Notes under the pieces: model-generated | What the model saw: the letters and a program-made list of their open reading frames with translations, nothing else | What the model was told of the DNA's origin: nothing | Database searches by the model: none | Shown here: positions 49,902 through 60,490 of the stretch, piece by piece | Layout: each line of letters begins with the position of its first letter | Numbering within the stretch: the stretch's first letter is position 1 | Assembly: GCA_029532415.1 (NCBI GenBank) | Contig: JAQOTA010000059.1 | Span: 620,001 to 684,000, forward strand | DNA from: Marasmius tenuissimus | Taxonomy: Eukaryota; Basidiomycota; Agaricomycetes; Agaricales; Marasmiaceae | Length of the DNA: 64,000 nucleotides | Reading direction: 5' to 3' | Position numbers and translations under genes: made by a program

Positions 49902-51668
49902 TTACCGGGGTTTCCCAATACTGATGCTGACCCCATATTCCTTTTCCTTGTCCCTGATTCGCCCAGCCAACTCCGTACCAAGCGCATCCTCGGTAAACTC
50001 CCCGTATATAACCCGACACAAGCGAAAATCTTTCAGTAGACAGATCTGAACGAGATCCACCGAGCCCAACTCTTCCACGTTAAAAGCCACTCGATCATTC
50101 CTCCGTGAGACCATTTCCAACACTTTTTTGATAAACGGATCCCCCAAGAGTTCGATGCCGCCGAGCCTGACATAGAACGATGCAAGCTTCGGGAACCTCG
50201 GACCCGTGGTTGAAGTCACCAGGTCTAGGACGGTGGCGTAAAAAGCCTTGAGAGACTCATCGCTTTTTCTGAACCCGTTGTCTTCCATCCTCAAATCGAG
50301 ATGAACGAGGCTGCTCTGAAGTAGTCGAAGAGGTTGGAAGAGATGACAGTTCAGATGAGTTTCCCCATACTGCACTTGTCCAATTCCCAACGTGAAGCTC
50401 TTTAGCGAGGTTGAGCATTGCTGGATCAACGGAAGGAACTTCGTACTAGACCATCTATGACAGCCTAGGCTGAGAGTAGAGAGTGAAGGGAGTGTCATGG
50501 AGGAGAATATGGTGGATAGTACGGCTGGATCTGCGGGGTGTATTTCGTCTCCGACTGATAGAGTTCGAAGCGAGGGCAAGCAAACCCTGAATGTGAAATG
50601 GTTGTTATTGCGGATGCATCCAGAGCCCGAAAATACCAGCGATTCAAGTCGTGAACCGTATGCCGCGAGAATGGGAAGGAACGTTTCCAATAATTCGGTG
50701 TTGACATCTTGAAGCTCTAGGCGTCTCAACTGAGAGTAGGGTAGCATAGGTTGGAACTCTCTCACGGATACGTCTGTGAGTTTCGGAGCTCGCTGGAACG
50801 CCTGCAAGAGCGGGTGAAGACAAGGGTCGGTAATGACACGAGTCCCTTCTTCGCTATACGACTCCAGAAGGGGAAGGGAGATGTCTTGTGCCACGCGCGA
50901 AGGAAACCTATACAAATCCAAAGAAAGTTCCTTGCAGTGCGATAGGTGACCAGATATAAGGTCCCATACTAGTTGTTGATGCTCCTTTTCGCTCGATATG
51001 CCGCCAAATTTCAGTCTGGTAATACGTCCTCGGGAGTTTGCGAGATACGTATTGAGCAAGGCCTCAACATTGGGATTTAAATGGCACCCGTAAAGGCAGA
51101 AGCTGTCCCAAAGAGAAGGACATCCTTTCGCAATGGTATACCAACGTGAGCAAACGCGCGAAATGTCGAAAGGAGGCAGCGAGACGTGATGACTGCAAAG
51201 TTTTCTCGGCGACGGCCCGATTATGGTAAGAGAATGCTCGTGCAGTGAGCAGCAGACAATGGTGAAGATCGCCTCCCAGATTTCGACGGGAACTCTGCGC
51301 TGAGCAGAGACAGCAGCGTAGCATTGGAAAATCCTTGTTTTCCCCTTTTCTTGTTCTCTCCCCAACTGTTGAATTCTTTTCCGTAGCACGCCCAGTTCCT
51401 CTTCACGTCTGATCATGTTTTTCTTCTCCTCTTCGATCATTGACCTCAGTTGCGAAGCTTCAACCTCCGAGGGAACAAAATTTGATCGAAGGATTCGATT
51501 GTATGTGTGAGCATTACACCAGAAAATATGTACATAGATTCTGATGAATCGTGAGTGATCACAGTGTTCGTGAGGGCATATGAGAAGGTGGGCTGATTGT
51601 GAGCGCTCCTGAACAGCCGGGCTGTGCATGAGCGCTTGTGAGCAGCTATGAGGCTCAGGCTGGTTCAT
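49902..51668 (-). CDS. Divergent F-box-like protein (11)
   Basis: An open frame of up to 588 residues. The family pattern is clear: YNRILRSNFVPSEVEASQLR, a coiled coil (RREEELGVLRKRIQQLGREQ), an F-box-like segment (RRVPVEIWEAIFTIVCC) with ISRVCSRWYTIAKGCPSLWD, then an LRR-like half (LRRLELQDVNTELLETFLP, LPSLSTLSLGCHRW, LDLRMEDN). It is the only member on the minus strand and differs strongly from the rest, so it is an older lineage. The true start is uncertain: the first ~55 residues are translated from a repeat rich in TGAGCGCTC-like words, so translation may start further in or in another exon. Confidence 0.75.
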   Translation of the reverse strand: MNQPEPHSCSQALMHSPAVQERSQSAHLLICPHEHCDHSRFIRIYVHIFWCNAHTYNRILRSNFVPSEVEASQLRSMIEEEKKNMIRREEELGVLRKRIQQLGREQEKGKTRIFQCYAAVSAQRRVPVEIWEAIFTIVCCSLHEHSLTIIGPSPRKLCSHHVSLPPFDISRVCSRWYTIAKGCPSLWDSFCLYGCHLNPNVEALLNTYLANSRGRITRLKFGGISSEKEHQQLVWDLISGHLSHCKELSLDLYRFPSRVAQDISLPLLESYSEEGTRVITDPCLHPLLQAFQRAPKLTDVSVREFQPMLPYSQLRRLELQDVNTELLETFLPILAAYGSRLESLVFSGSGCIRNNNHFTFRVCLPSLRTLSVGDEIHPADPAVLSTIFSSMTLPSLSTLSLGCHRWSSTKFLPLIQQCSTSLKSFTLGIGQVQYGETHLNCHLFQPLRLLQSSLVHLDLRMEDNGFRKSDESLKAFYATVLDLVTSTTGPRFPKLASFYVRLGGIELLGDPFIKKVLEMVSRRNDRVAFNVEELGSVDLVQICLLKDFRLCRVIYGEFTEDALGTELAGRIRDKEKEYGVSISIGKPR

Positions 51669-52920
51669 AAGCGCTCATGAACATCTGTGAGTCTCACAAT
51701 CATCTCATAATTTGTCAGAAGCCGGCTTGAGCCTCATAGTTGCTTCATAAAAGCCCGCGACCTGTTCAAGGGCCCAATGCGGGTTTTACCAGCGAAAGTA
51801 ATATCAGGCGCTTGATTTCTCCCGGGCGTTAGACGAAATGGACCTCGCGTGAAAAATTTCACGGCCACGCGGACTGCACAGCCACCTCATCCCACCTTTG
51901 AACCGCAACCACCATCCCTATCTCACCGTCGCCGTCGCACTATTGTCAATGACCAACAATGTAAATCTCTCACTATTGGCTTAAAACTACGCCGAAGCAC
52001 GTACAAACATATTGGTGGAGGATCAATTACGTGGGGAATTTGTTGGTGCGATTCATAGCACGGTGCGTCGTCGAGCTTTTTTTTTCTTGTACATGCTCAA
52101 TAAGAATTCCATTTTTTGAACTCTAGCTTCGATGAGCGTGCGTCAGAAGCGTCTCTTGAATTCTCAGGTCACTGCTATGTGGCTGGTTGCTGGGTCTACA
52201 ACAGAGATTTGGTACAAGAAGATATACTATAGCAAGAGAATTTTCTTTTCTCGAGTGGATAGCTGATTTTGGAGCCCAGAGACATGGAGTGGACACTACT
52301 AAAGAGCATGCGTCTATTTTTCTGCTCTTCTTCGAGTTTAGCTGATTTTTTCTTGCCAGGATCATTGAGATCGCGCAGACGAGCACCTCCAAAGAACGTG
52401 ATCACTTGATCATGGTCCGTGCACAAGTCAACGTCATCATGACGCCGGTCAGGCTGAGATTGCTTCTTTTGGGCAAGAGAAAAGACGACGCACAGACCAT
52501 CCCTAAGATGTATAAATACCTCGCAGTTTCCCTAGACTTAATCCCCCATCCCCCACTCTAACCCGACGTCCCCACTGGTCCCTGCAAGAATATGACTGCA
52601 GACTGAGTGTATGATTTTGTTCCCCTCATTATTTGAAGTTATTGCTGACTGTGACAACAGCTTCGCTTTGGTGAACAAGTGCCGCATGATTGATGATCTA
52701 GACTATGGCAACCGGTGGTGTGGTGTGGATTGTGGGTTGCCGATAACAAGAGGATATGGACGTGAGTGTCTGTGTATAGTAGAAGTATCGATAGATAACA
52801 TATATCATGATCTACCTATGTATTCTTGCTAATGCAATCTGGACTTTCTTTTATATACTCGAAATCTATCATTTTTTTTTATTTCTCTTCCTGGAATGCT
52901 CACGACTGAATATGAAGTCA
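51669..52920. other. Intergenic, repeat-rich, no gene seen
   Basis: Contains GAGCGCTC and CTCATGA words (51,590-51,770) like those right of the LTR element (60.46-60.64 kb), poly-T runs and no supported coding frame. The last bases GTACA (52921-52925) are the target duplication of the LTR element. Confidence 0.5.
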
Positions 52921-52925
52921 GTACA

Positions 52926-53454
52926 TGTCACAGATTTTCTCTCTCTACATCTAATCTCCCTATATCTTATCTGTGCCATGTGGTTATCATATCATTCGAT
53001 ACAAATCCAACATCTTATCAGTAGACATCTGATCTCTTGTTCTATAGATTCGGTCTGGACTCATCTAGATAGATCTGTAACTAAAGGGGATACGCATAGG
53101 TCTAGATCTGCCACACCATGACTACGGCGAGTCATGTGCTGTGTGGACAGCTCAACCACTCGAGTTGACTCTTACGACTCACTCGACTCATACTTACACC
53201 TTGATTGCACCATCACGACTCATAGTAGACTCATCCTGACGAGTGCATCAGTCAGCTTAGGTATCATAGGTCTTAGATAGTGTCTGGGGTCCTATAGAAT
53301 CCATGTATATAAGCTAGATCGTCTGAGGCATAAACCTCAGACTAAAGAACGTCTTCTGTCCTTTGACAACATCTCCTCTGCTCTCTGCATTCACATCAGT
53401 TATTCCCTTATCATCAAAACCACATCTGAACAGGTGAGTAGTGGATTTGTGATA
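52926..53454 (+). repeat. 5' LTR
   Basis: Matches 59928-60456 with one substitution. It holds a TATA-like box (TATATAAG at 53306) and a strong splice donor (CAGGTGAGT, GT at 53434) near its end. Confidence 0.93.
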
Positions 53455-53921
53455 GTTTCTTTAGTCTTGTTTCGTTGCTGCTGCTCTGCAGTAATTTCTG
53501 TTTACAGGTCATGTCATTATGTCTCTGAGGGTTCTGGGGGCTCATATGGATCTGGGGGATATGGCCATCGGTTCTGAAAAGGCTGGTGTGTCTAGTCGGA
53601 AGGCATCCCCTTGTGGGAGTGGACTTTTAATGTCTGCATGCTGACGGACAATTGCCGGACCCTAGGCGTAAGGGGTACTCGCTGCATTATGCAAAGAGGT
53701 CAGAAACCACTTCGGTGGTGGTCCGCGAAAGTGACGGCCAGCTGGTCTTGCGAGTTGAGGACGTGTGTAAACATGTTTCACCTCTTGTAGTGCTGTGGAC
53801 AGTGCTAGGATCCGATTTCCCTTTCCCCGAGACAACATGCATGGCCGTATACGGTTTTTCTTTTCTTGTACCATGTCTTCTGAAAAGGGATATGTTGTAC
53901 TTATGCCATTTTGCCATAGTT

Positions 53922-54542
53922 ATGCCGAAAGTAGCCAAGAACCATCAGTTTATCACACCTGTCAACAAACGTTCAACAACCGAAACTCTTCAGCTTCAAC
54001 AGGAGGCTCGTGAACACACTCAACGTCTCAGCTTACTTGCTCGTATGGGCTTGGAAAAGCGAAGGACTCTCCTCCAACGCCTCTCATCTCCACCTCCACC
54101 AGTCAATCCTCTATCTCTTCTCGAACGAATCGAATATCAGATTCCTGAACCCATTCCTAACCATCTCCACTTCCGACGCACGAAGAACCTCCGACGAATT
54201 CCCGAATATCAACCTCTCCTTGCCGCTTGTATTAAGCGCATGGATAGAATTTTCCATGAATTATCGTTTGAGGAATCTCAAGCCAAATTGGGAGGTCCTC
54301 CGATGAGGATACCAGTGGAGCTTGCAAATAGGGTATGGGAGAAGTATGATAGACTTCAGGATTTTTATCATGGGATTGATAAGACAGAGGAATTGGGGCA
54401 CAAGATGTCCAATACCCAATGGAGACAGTTGAAGGGAGCTATTAAAATGTTTAAGAAGGTTTCCTTACATGACTTAAAGGATAGACTTGTAGAGATTTGT
54501 CAAGAAATCGACAATCTCGATGTAATATTCCCTGATGTATAA
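53922..54542 (+). CDS. Accessory frame upstream of gag in the chromovirus
   Basis: The ATG at 53922 (MPKVAKNHQFITPVNKRSTT) opens a frame of 206 residues that is not part of the usual gag-pol set. The frame is also open upstream to 53652, but without an ATG near its beginning. It is helical and charged (LQLQQEAREHTQRLSLLARM, YQPLLAACIKRMDRIFHELS, LKDRLVEICQEIDNLDVIF). It stops 84 bases before gag. I recognise no domain. It could be an added Gag-like or chaperone-like protein, or a captured host segment. Confidence 0.6.
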   Translation: MPKVAKNHQFITPVNKRSTTETLQLQQEAREHTQRLSLLARMGLEKRRTLLQRLSSPPPPVNPLSLLERIEYQIPEPIPNHLHFRRTKNLRRIPEYQPLLAACIKRMDRIFHELSFEESQAKLGGPPMRIPVELANRVWEKYDRLQDFYHGIDKTEELGHKMSNTQWRQLKGAIKMFKKVSLHDLKDRLVEICQEIDNLDVIFPDV

Positions 54543-54626
54543 TATACTTGGCATAACGGCTTGGCAGCCTTTCTTTCTTCTCTTCATATTTACGATGGAA
54601 CAATTCGTTAATACATCTGAACAGCA

Positions 54627-56168
54627 ATGTCAACAACACCCGCACCAATTGCAAACTTGTCAGAACATGAGGCTTGGGAACCTGAATTTCCTGAAGTCCA
54701 GTGGCCAACTATTGACGAGTGGAACCAGCTGCTTGTTGCACATTTTGATCAAAATGTAATGGGTCTCACCAATGAACAAATGACCCAACTTAGTCAATTG
54801 ATTCGAAATGCCCATGGAGATGCAGTAAACAGGATGAAAAGGGTTGTTGACAATCATGTCGTAGCAATCAAAGATCAATTCAATCCTGAACTGAGTGGAG
54901 CATACAACAACACCTTTGTACTTCAGTCACAAATCAACGATCTGAAACTCATGACGCAGATGCAAACTGCGGTTATGGAATCCATGAAAGAACAAATACA
55001 GCACTACCGGGACCAATTCAATGCCTTGTCAGTCGATAACGCAACCGGTGGTGGTGGTGGAAAAGCTGGATTCAAAATCCCAGAACCACCAACATTTTCT
55101 GGATCAGATTCGAAAGTGAACTTGAAGGACTGGGTAAATCAACTCAGTTTGTACAACTCGCATTATGGAATCATTACCGACAAGCATCAAATCGTCACGG
55201 CTCTTACCCGTGTACGAGGTGCTGCTGCAACGTACCTGCAGAAATACTTTGATAAGCTTACTGCAGGCGAAGACTTGGGCACTTTCCAAGAATTCGTTAA
55301 CGAACTTGCCATCTATGGAGAGAAAGATGATATAGAAAGCTACAAGAAGGCGCTTACTGCCCTCTGGAAGAACGAAACCTTGGCGCACAAGGACTTTATC
55401 AAATATGCCGAACAGTATCGTACTCTTGCCCGCGTGGTCGGATATGAGGACGATAATCTTTTCATAGATAAGCTCAGAGAGGTTATACCCAAGGACCTGC
55501 GTAGTGTGATGGTTCCTTATGAGGTTAACAACCAAATTCCTAAGAAATGGGATGCTTATCTCGAGCTTCTGATCAAGACGTATAAGTTCCTTCACCCGGA
55601 AAAGTCGACAAGGGACGTTTTTGCTACTGGCGGTAGCAGTAACACAGGCAATGGCAATAATAAGAAGTCTGACCCTGATGCGATGGATATAGACTCGGCA
55701 AAGAAGGTCAAGGCGAAACACGCAAATTCCCAAGATGCCAAGCAGAAACTATGTCAGATCTGCTCTGGTAAAGGCTTCAAGGCTAAATCGAAAACACATA
55801 ATACCAATGATTGTTACGAGAAGCCTGGGAATGAGCACAAGCGACCTGCTCCAAGAGCTTCAACGTCAAATCCTTCAACATCAGGTCAAGGCAACAAGAG
55901 CGGAAACTCTGGTAAAGGTACAGCCTCCGGCAAAACCTTCTACCAACGGCTAATGGAAATGGCCAAAGAATATGATATTGACACCTCGGATGCCCCATCC
56001 GAAGTCAACATCAACTCTGCGAGTATCCAGGAAATAGTCGAAACCGAGTCTTCCGAAATGGGGACAACTGCACAAGTCGATGGAGTGCAGGCGGGACCTT
56101 CTCAACCAACCGGTAAAGGGAAGAAGGCAATTCGACGATCCAATGTGGATTTTCCCGAAGGACTGTAG
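54627..56168 (+). CDS. gag: Chromovirus Gag
   Basis: 513 residues from the ATG at 54627 (MSTTPAPIANLSEHEAWEPE). The retrotransposon Gag core runs about 150-340 (FKIPEPPTFSGSDSKVNLKD, LTRVRGAAATYLQKYF, LWKNETLAHKDFIKYAEQYR). A zinc-knuckle-like cluster (CQIC ... HNTNDC) has an unusually long spacer, C-x2-C-x11-H-x4-C. Pol lies in the -1 frame and overlaps the last ~52 bases. Confidence 0.88.
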   Translation: MSTTPAPIANLSEHEAWEPEFPEVQWPTIDEWNQLLVAHFDQNVMGLTNEQMTQLSQLIRNAHGDAVNRMKRVVDNHVVAIKDQFNPELSGAYNNTFVLQSQINDLKLMTQMQTAVMESMKEQIQHYRDQFNALSVDNATGGGGGKAGFKIPEPPTFSGSDSKVNLKDWVNQLSLYNSHYGIITDKHQIVTALTRVRGAAATYLQKYFDKLTAGEDLGTFQEFVNELAIYGEKDDIESYKKALTALWKNETLAHKDFIKYAEQYRTLARVVGYEDDNLFIDKLREVIPKDLRSVMVPYEVNNQIPKKWDAYLELLIKTYKFLHPEKSTRDVFATGGSSNTGNGNNKKSDPDAMDIDSAKKVKAKHANSQDAKQKLCQICSGKGFKAKSKTHNTNDCYEKPGNEHKRPAPRASTSNPSTSGQGNKSGNSGKGTASGKTFYQRLMEMAKEYDIDTSDAPSEVNINSASIQEIVETESSEMGTTAQVDGVQAGPSQPTGKGKKAIRRSNVDFPEGL

Positions 56169-59100
56169 AGGATAACGTCTGTGATCTACAGTCAGGGAGT
56201 AGTGTACCCTCGTTCGGCACTGAGCAGGACTCAGTAGAAGTAGGACTGGAATCTTGTACAGTAAATATTGCTCGCAACAAGACTTTTTCTTTTAGAATTC
56301 CAGTTACACTTTGGGTATACGGATATAAAGTGCAGACCGAGGCTCTAGTTGATTCTGGTGCCACAACGAATTTCATCGATAAATCATTCGTTGAAAGAAA
56401 TCACCTGGTAACAAATAAACTGGCAACTCCGTATGAAGTTAAAAATGCGGATGGAACTTTCAATATTTCAGGACAAATAAGGGAATATGTCCGCGCCTAT
56501 GTGCAAATTGGGACCCATAAGACCACACATTACCTTTTCGTCACCCAGCTTGGGGACAAGGAAATGATGATTGGCTACTCTTATCTATACAAGCACAACC
56601 CAGAAATAGACTGGCGTAAAGGTGAATGGAAGTTCTCCAGGTGTCCAGATACATGCGCCACTAGAGTCCGTAAAACACCAGATTTCGAGGCTGGAACCGA
56701 AGAACTCGAACTCGATTCAGGATTGCCGTGGGATGACTCACTGGACAGTTTAGGAGAGGAAGACTCCGACAATCCTTACATCAACTGGGTAGATATTGAA
56801 GACCCAGATGACCGTGAACAAGCAAAAGTTATTGCGTCCATGTTCGAAGATGACTTGGACGAGGATCTCGACGGATCAGATGAGGACACCAGAAATTGGA
56901 AGTCCCATGTGCCAAAATGGTTACATCCCTATGGCGACGTCTTTTCCAAGAGAAAGTCAGAGCGGATGCCGGAACGTAAGGCATACGACCATCCAATTGA
57001 GTTTGTGGAAGACTCAACACTTCCCAAACCATCCAAACTATACCCGCTATCTCCAAAAGAACGAAACTCTTTGGATGAGTGGATTGATGAGGAACTCCGA
57101 AAGGGTTACATTAGACCTTCAAAAAGTCCTGTAGCCGCACCTTTCTTCTTTGTCAAAAAACATGATGGAAGTCTTAGACCTGTAATGGACTATCGTACCC
57201 TCAACTCCGTAACTGTGAAGAATCGCTATCCAATTCCACGGATCTCAGATCTAATTGATTCGCTTAGCCAAGCATCAATTTTCACCAAGATCGATCTACG
57301 ATGGGGATATAATAACGTCCGCATTCGTGAAGGTGATGAGTGGAAGACAGCATTCATAACAAAACGAGGATTATTTGAGGCTACGGTTATGTACTTTGGG
57401 TTTTCAAATGCACCAGCGACATTTCAGTCGATGATGAATGACATCTTGGGAGATCTTATCCGGGATGGCAAAGTTATGGTGTACTTAGACGACATTCTTA
57501 TCTTTGGAAACGACTTAGAAGAACATCGCAAAATCGTTCAAGAAGTTCTGAAAAGGCTTCGAGATAACGATCTCTACGCTAAAGCGGAGAAGTGCTTCTT
57601 TGAGAAGGATCAAATTGATTATCTTGGTATGATCATCTCGAAGGGACACGTTGCGATGGATCCGAAGAAACTTTCAGGAGTTCAAGAGTGGCCAATACCT
57701 GCGAAAGTAAAGCATGTGCAAGCTTTCCTGGGATTCGCAAACTTCTATCGTAGATTCATCAAAGATTTTGCGAAGATTGCGAAACCACTCACCACTCTTA
57801 CCAAGAAGGAACAACCTTGGGCATGGGGCGAAGATCAAAAGAATGCTTTTGAGGCTCTGAAAAAGGCCTTTACTTCAGCTCCCATACTTCGAATTCCAGA
57901 TGACACAAGTCCATTCCGCCTTTCTACCGATGCTAGCGACTTCGCCATTGGCGCTGTCTTATCTCAACTGGACCCAGCAGATCAACTCTGGCATCCAGTT
58001 GCGTTCTATTCAAAATCTCTTGATATACATGAACGTAATTATGAGATCTATGACAAAGAACTACTTGCAATAATTCGCGCATTGGAAGAATATAGACATT
58101 ATCTGGAAGGACATCCGGAAAAATTCGAGATTTGGTCGGATCATCAGAATCTGACATACTTCAAATCAGCCCAGAAATTAACAAGGAGGCAAGCGAGATG
58201 GGCTCTGTACCTCACACGCTTTAGCTATTCCCTACACCATAAACCTGGTAAAACAATGCAAGCAGAAGACCCTCTGTCCAGGAGGCCAGATCATGAGGAG
58301 GGGGTAAACCTCGATAATCGCGATCAAATTTTGCTCAAACCTGAATTTTTTGCCATTCAGGCGCTCGAGGCTACTCATGAATCGCCTGTAGACGACGATC
58401 AAATCCTAAGAGAGGTCAAAGAAGCATTGCTATCAGATGAACTTACGAAGGACTATAAGTCACTTCTGGAATCAGGACCACGAGAATTCAAGAAATCTCT
58501 GGAAGATTGGAACTTCGAGAATGGACTTCTACTCTATCGAGGAAAAGTTTACATTCCCAGAAGCACAGACGACCACTTACGACGACGAGTTGTTCAAATC
58601 CACCACGATATCACCTCTGCCGGACACCCTGGTAGATGGAAGACTTACGAACTAGTAACTCGTAACTATTGGTGGCCTGGCATGTCAGTCTTTGTGAAGA
58701 AATATGTCACAGGTTGTGATACTTGCCAGCGTAGCAAGAATCGCCCTGAACAGCCATTTGGACCATTACAGCCAAATGAGGTCCCTAACGGACCTTGGGA
58801 GATTATCTCCATCGACCTTATTACCCAGCTACCACCTTCGCTCGAATACAATGCAATCTGTGTTGTGGTTGATCGACTCACCAAGCGGGCTCACTTCTTC
58901 CCTATCACGAATAACTTCTCTGCAAAGGACCTTGCAAGGTTACTGTATGACAGAATCTACCCTCTGCATGGACTTCCATATCAGATCATTTCGGATAGAG
59001 GAACACAGTTCGCTGCTGAAATATTCCAAGAATGGTGCAAACTCCTTGGAATTAAATCAACGATGTCGACATCTTATCATCCACAAACAGATGGACAAAC

Positions 59101-59956
59101 AGAACGAGTGAATCAAAGTCTGGAACAATATCTCCGGTGCTACGTTGACTACAATCTTGATGATTGGTCGCTACTGCTAAATGTGGCAGAATTCGCTTAC
59201 AACAACGCAGCACATGAAGGGACAAAGTCAAGTCCTTTCTTCTTGGAGTATGGTCGACACTTACGAGCTGGACCAACGTTGGCCAAAGAGCTTTCAAAGA
59301 ACAACGACCTTAACGACATTTTTCATCAAAGACTTGATGCTCAGGAGCAAGCGAAAGCAGCCCTGAAGCTCGCAGCTGAAAGGATGAAGTGGTACTACGA
59401 CCAGGGGGTTCAAAATGTTCCCTTCAAAGTTGGAGATAAAGTACTACTGAATCTGAAAGATTATCAGGACAAGGAACGGGCACTCAATCCGAGATACGAG
59501 GGACCTTTCACAATTATTGAAAAGTTGTCACCGGTTACCTTTAAACTTCAGATGCCATCGAAATTTCGAGCATATCATCCTGTTTTTCATGCCAGCAAGC
59601 TTGCCACATATAACGAACCCACTATCGTTGGACAAAAGCCACCTGCACCTGAACCAATTGTGGTGAAGGGTCACTTAGAATGGGTGGTTGACAGAATCCT
59701 GCAACATCGTATTCGTGGAAAGACAACTTATTACTTAGTAAGATGGGAAGGTGAAAGCCGAGATGAGGACTCCTGGGAACCAGCCAGCAACTTAAAAAAC
59801 GCTCCAGAGAAAGTCAAGGAGTACAAGAAGCTTGGACTTAGACCAGTAAGGGTTATTGAAATGGATGAATTTTTCGAAAATGAAGTCCATGTGTTCTCAT
59901 CGGAGCTCGAACCAAGAGGGGGGGTAATGTCACAGATTTTCTCTCTCTACATCTAA
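56117..59956 (+). CDS. pol: Chromovirus Pol (protease, RT, RNase H, integrase, chromodomain)
   Basis: The frame is open from 56117, overlapping gag in the -1 frame, so it is probably made by frameshifting; the first good internal start is not obvious. Domains in order: retropepsin (ALVDSGATTNFID), reverse transcriptase (PVMDYRTLNSVTV, KIDLRWGYNNVRI, FGFSNAPATFQSMMND, VYLDDILIFG), RNase H (LSTDASDFAIGAVLSQ, YDKELLAIIRALE, IWSDHQNLTYF), integrase zinc HHCC (HHDITSAGHPG, CDTCQRSK), integrase core D-D-E (SIDLITQLP, SDRGTQFAAE, HPQTDGQTERVNQ) and a chromodomain (VDRILQHRIRGKTTYYLVRW, DSWEPASNL). The chromodomain should guide insertion to marked chromatin. The stop lies 29 bases inside the 3' LTR. 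Confidence 0.93.
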   Translation, partial: REEGNSTIQCGFSRRTVEDNVCDLQSGSSVPSFGTEQDSVEVGLESCTVNIARNKTFSFRIPVTLWVYGYKVQTEALVDSGATTNFIDKSFVERNHLVTNKLATPYEVKNADGTFNISGQIREYVRAYVQIGTHKTTHYLFVTQLGDKEMMIGYSYLYKHNPEIDWRKGEWKFSRCPDTCATRVRKTPDFEAGTEELELDSGLPWDDSLDSLGEEDSDNPYINWVDIEDPDDREQAKVIASMFEDDLDEDLDGSDEDTRNWKSHVPKWLHPYGDVFSKRKSERMPERKAYDHPIEFVEDSTLPKPSKLYPLSPKERNSLDEWIDEELRKGYIRPSKSPVAAPFFFVKKHDGSLRPVMDYRTLNSVTVKNRYPIPRISDLIDSLSQASIFTKIDLRWGYNNVRIREGDEWKTAFITKRGLFEATVMYFGFSNAPATFQSMMNDILGDLIRDGKVMVYLDDILIFGNDLEEHRKIVQEVLKRLRDNDLYAKAEKCFFEKDQIDYLGMIISKGHVAMDPKKLSGVQEWPIPAKVKHVQAFLGFANFYRRFIKDFAKIAKPLTTLTKKEQPWAWGEDQKNAFEALKKAFTSAPILRIPDDTSPFRLSTDASDFAIGAVLSQLDPADQLWHPVAFYSKSLDIHERNYEIYDKELLAIIRALEEYRHYLEGHPEKFEIWSDHQNLTYFKSAQKLTRRQARWALYLTRFSYSLHHKPGKTMQAEDPLSRRPDHEEGVNLDNRDQILLKPEFFAIQALEATHESPVDDDQILREVKEALLSDELTKDYKSLLESGPREFKKSLEDWNFENGLLLYRGKVYIPRSTDDHLRRRVVQIHHDITSAGHPGRWKTYELVTRNYWWPGMSVFVKKYVTGCDTCQRSKNRPEQPFGPLQPNEVPNGPWEIISIDLITQLPPSLEYNAICVVVDRLTKRAHFFPITNNFSAKDLARLLYDRIYPLHGLPYQIISDRGTQFAAEIFQEWCKLLGIKSTMSTSYHPQTDGQTERVNQSLEQYLRCYVDYNLDDWSLLLNVAEFAYNNAAHEGTKSSPFFLEYGRHLRAGPTLAKELSKNNDLNDIFHQRLDAQEQAKAALKLAAERMKWYYDQGVQNVPFKVGDKVLLNLKDYQDKERALNPRYEGPFTIIEKLSPVTFKLQMPSKFRAYHPVFHASKLATYNEPTIVGQKPPAPEPIVVKGHLEWVVDRILQHRIRGKTTYYLVRWEGESRDEDSWEPASNLKNAPEKVKEYKKLGLRPVRVIEMDEFFENEVHVFSSELEPRGGVMSQIFSLYI
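59915..59924 (+). other. Polypurine tract
   Basis: AGAGGGGGGG lies four bases before the 3' LTR, the expected place for plus-strand priming. It falls inside the pol frame. Confidence 0.8.
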
Positions 59957-60456
59957 TCTCCCTATATCTTATCTGTGCCATGTGGTTATCATATCATTCG
60001 ATCCAAATCCAACATCTTATCAGTAGACATCTGATCTCTTGTTCTATAGATTCGGTCTGGACTCATCTAGATAGATCTGTAACTAAAGGGGATACGCATA
60101 GGTCTAGATCTGCCACACCATGACTACGGCGAGTCATGTGCTGTGTGGACAGCTCAACCACTCGAGTTGACTCTTACGACTCACTCGACTCATACTTACA
60201 CCTTGATTGCACCATCACGACTCATAGTAGACTCATCCTGACGAGTGCATCAGTCAGCTTAGGTATCATAGGTCTTAGATAGTGTCTGGGGTCCTATAGA
60301 ATCCATGTATATAAGCTAGATCGTCTGAGGCATAAACCTCAGACTAAAGAACGTCTTCTGTCCTTTGACAACATCTCCTCTGCTCTCTGCATTCACATCA
60401 GTTATTCCCTTATCATCAAAACCACATCTGAACAGGTGAGTAGTGGATTTGTGATA
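59928..60456 (+). repeat. 3' LTR
   Basis: Second LTR; the only difference from the 5' copy is C for A in GATCCAAATCC. It is followed by the GTACA duplication. Confidence 0.93.
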
Positions 60457-60490
60457 GTACAGCTCCTGAACGATCAGGAAATTTGGTTTG

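Larger units (their letters stand above)
52926..60456 (+). mobile_element. Ty3/gypsy chromovirus LTR retrotransposon, apparently intact and young
   Basis: A 7531-base element with 529-base LTRs differing at one position, flanked by a perfect 5-base target duplication GTACA (52921-52925 and 60457-60461). The order is LTR, accessory frame, gag, pol (protease, RT, RNase H, integrase, chromodomain), polypurine tract, LTR. The LTR ends are TGTCAC and GTGATA, an inverted pair except that the usual final CA is TA. One difference in 529 bases points to a very recent insertion. Confidence 0.93.

Noticed and set aside
49902..51668. Taking the first Met at 51668 as the true start of F-box protein 11
   Set aside because: The first ~55 residues derive from repetitive GAGCGCTC-type DNA; family N-termini begin near YNRILRSNFVPS, so the start is left uncertain.
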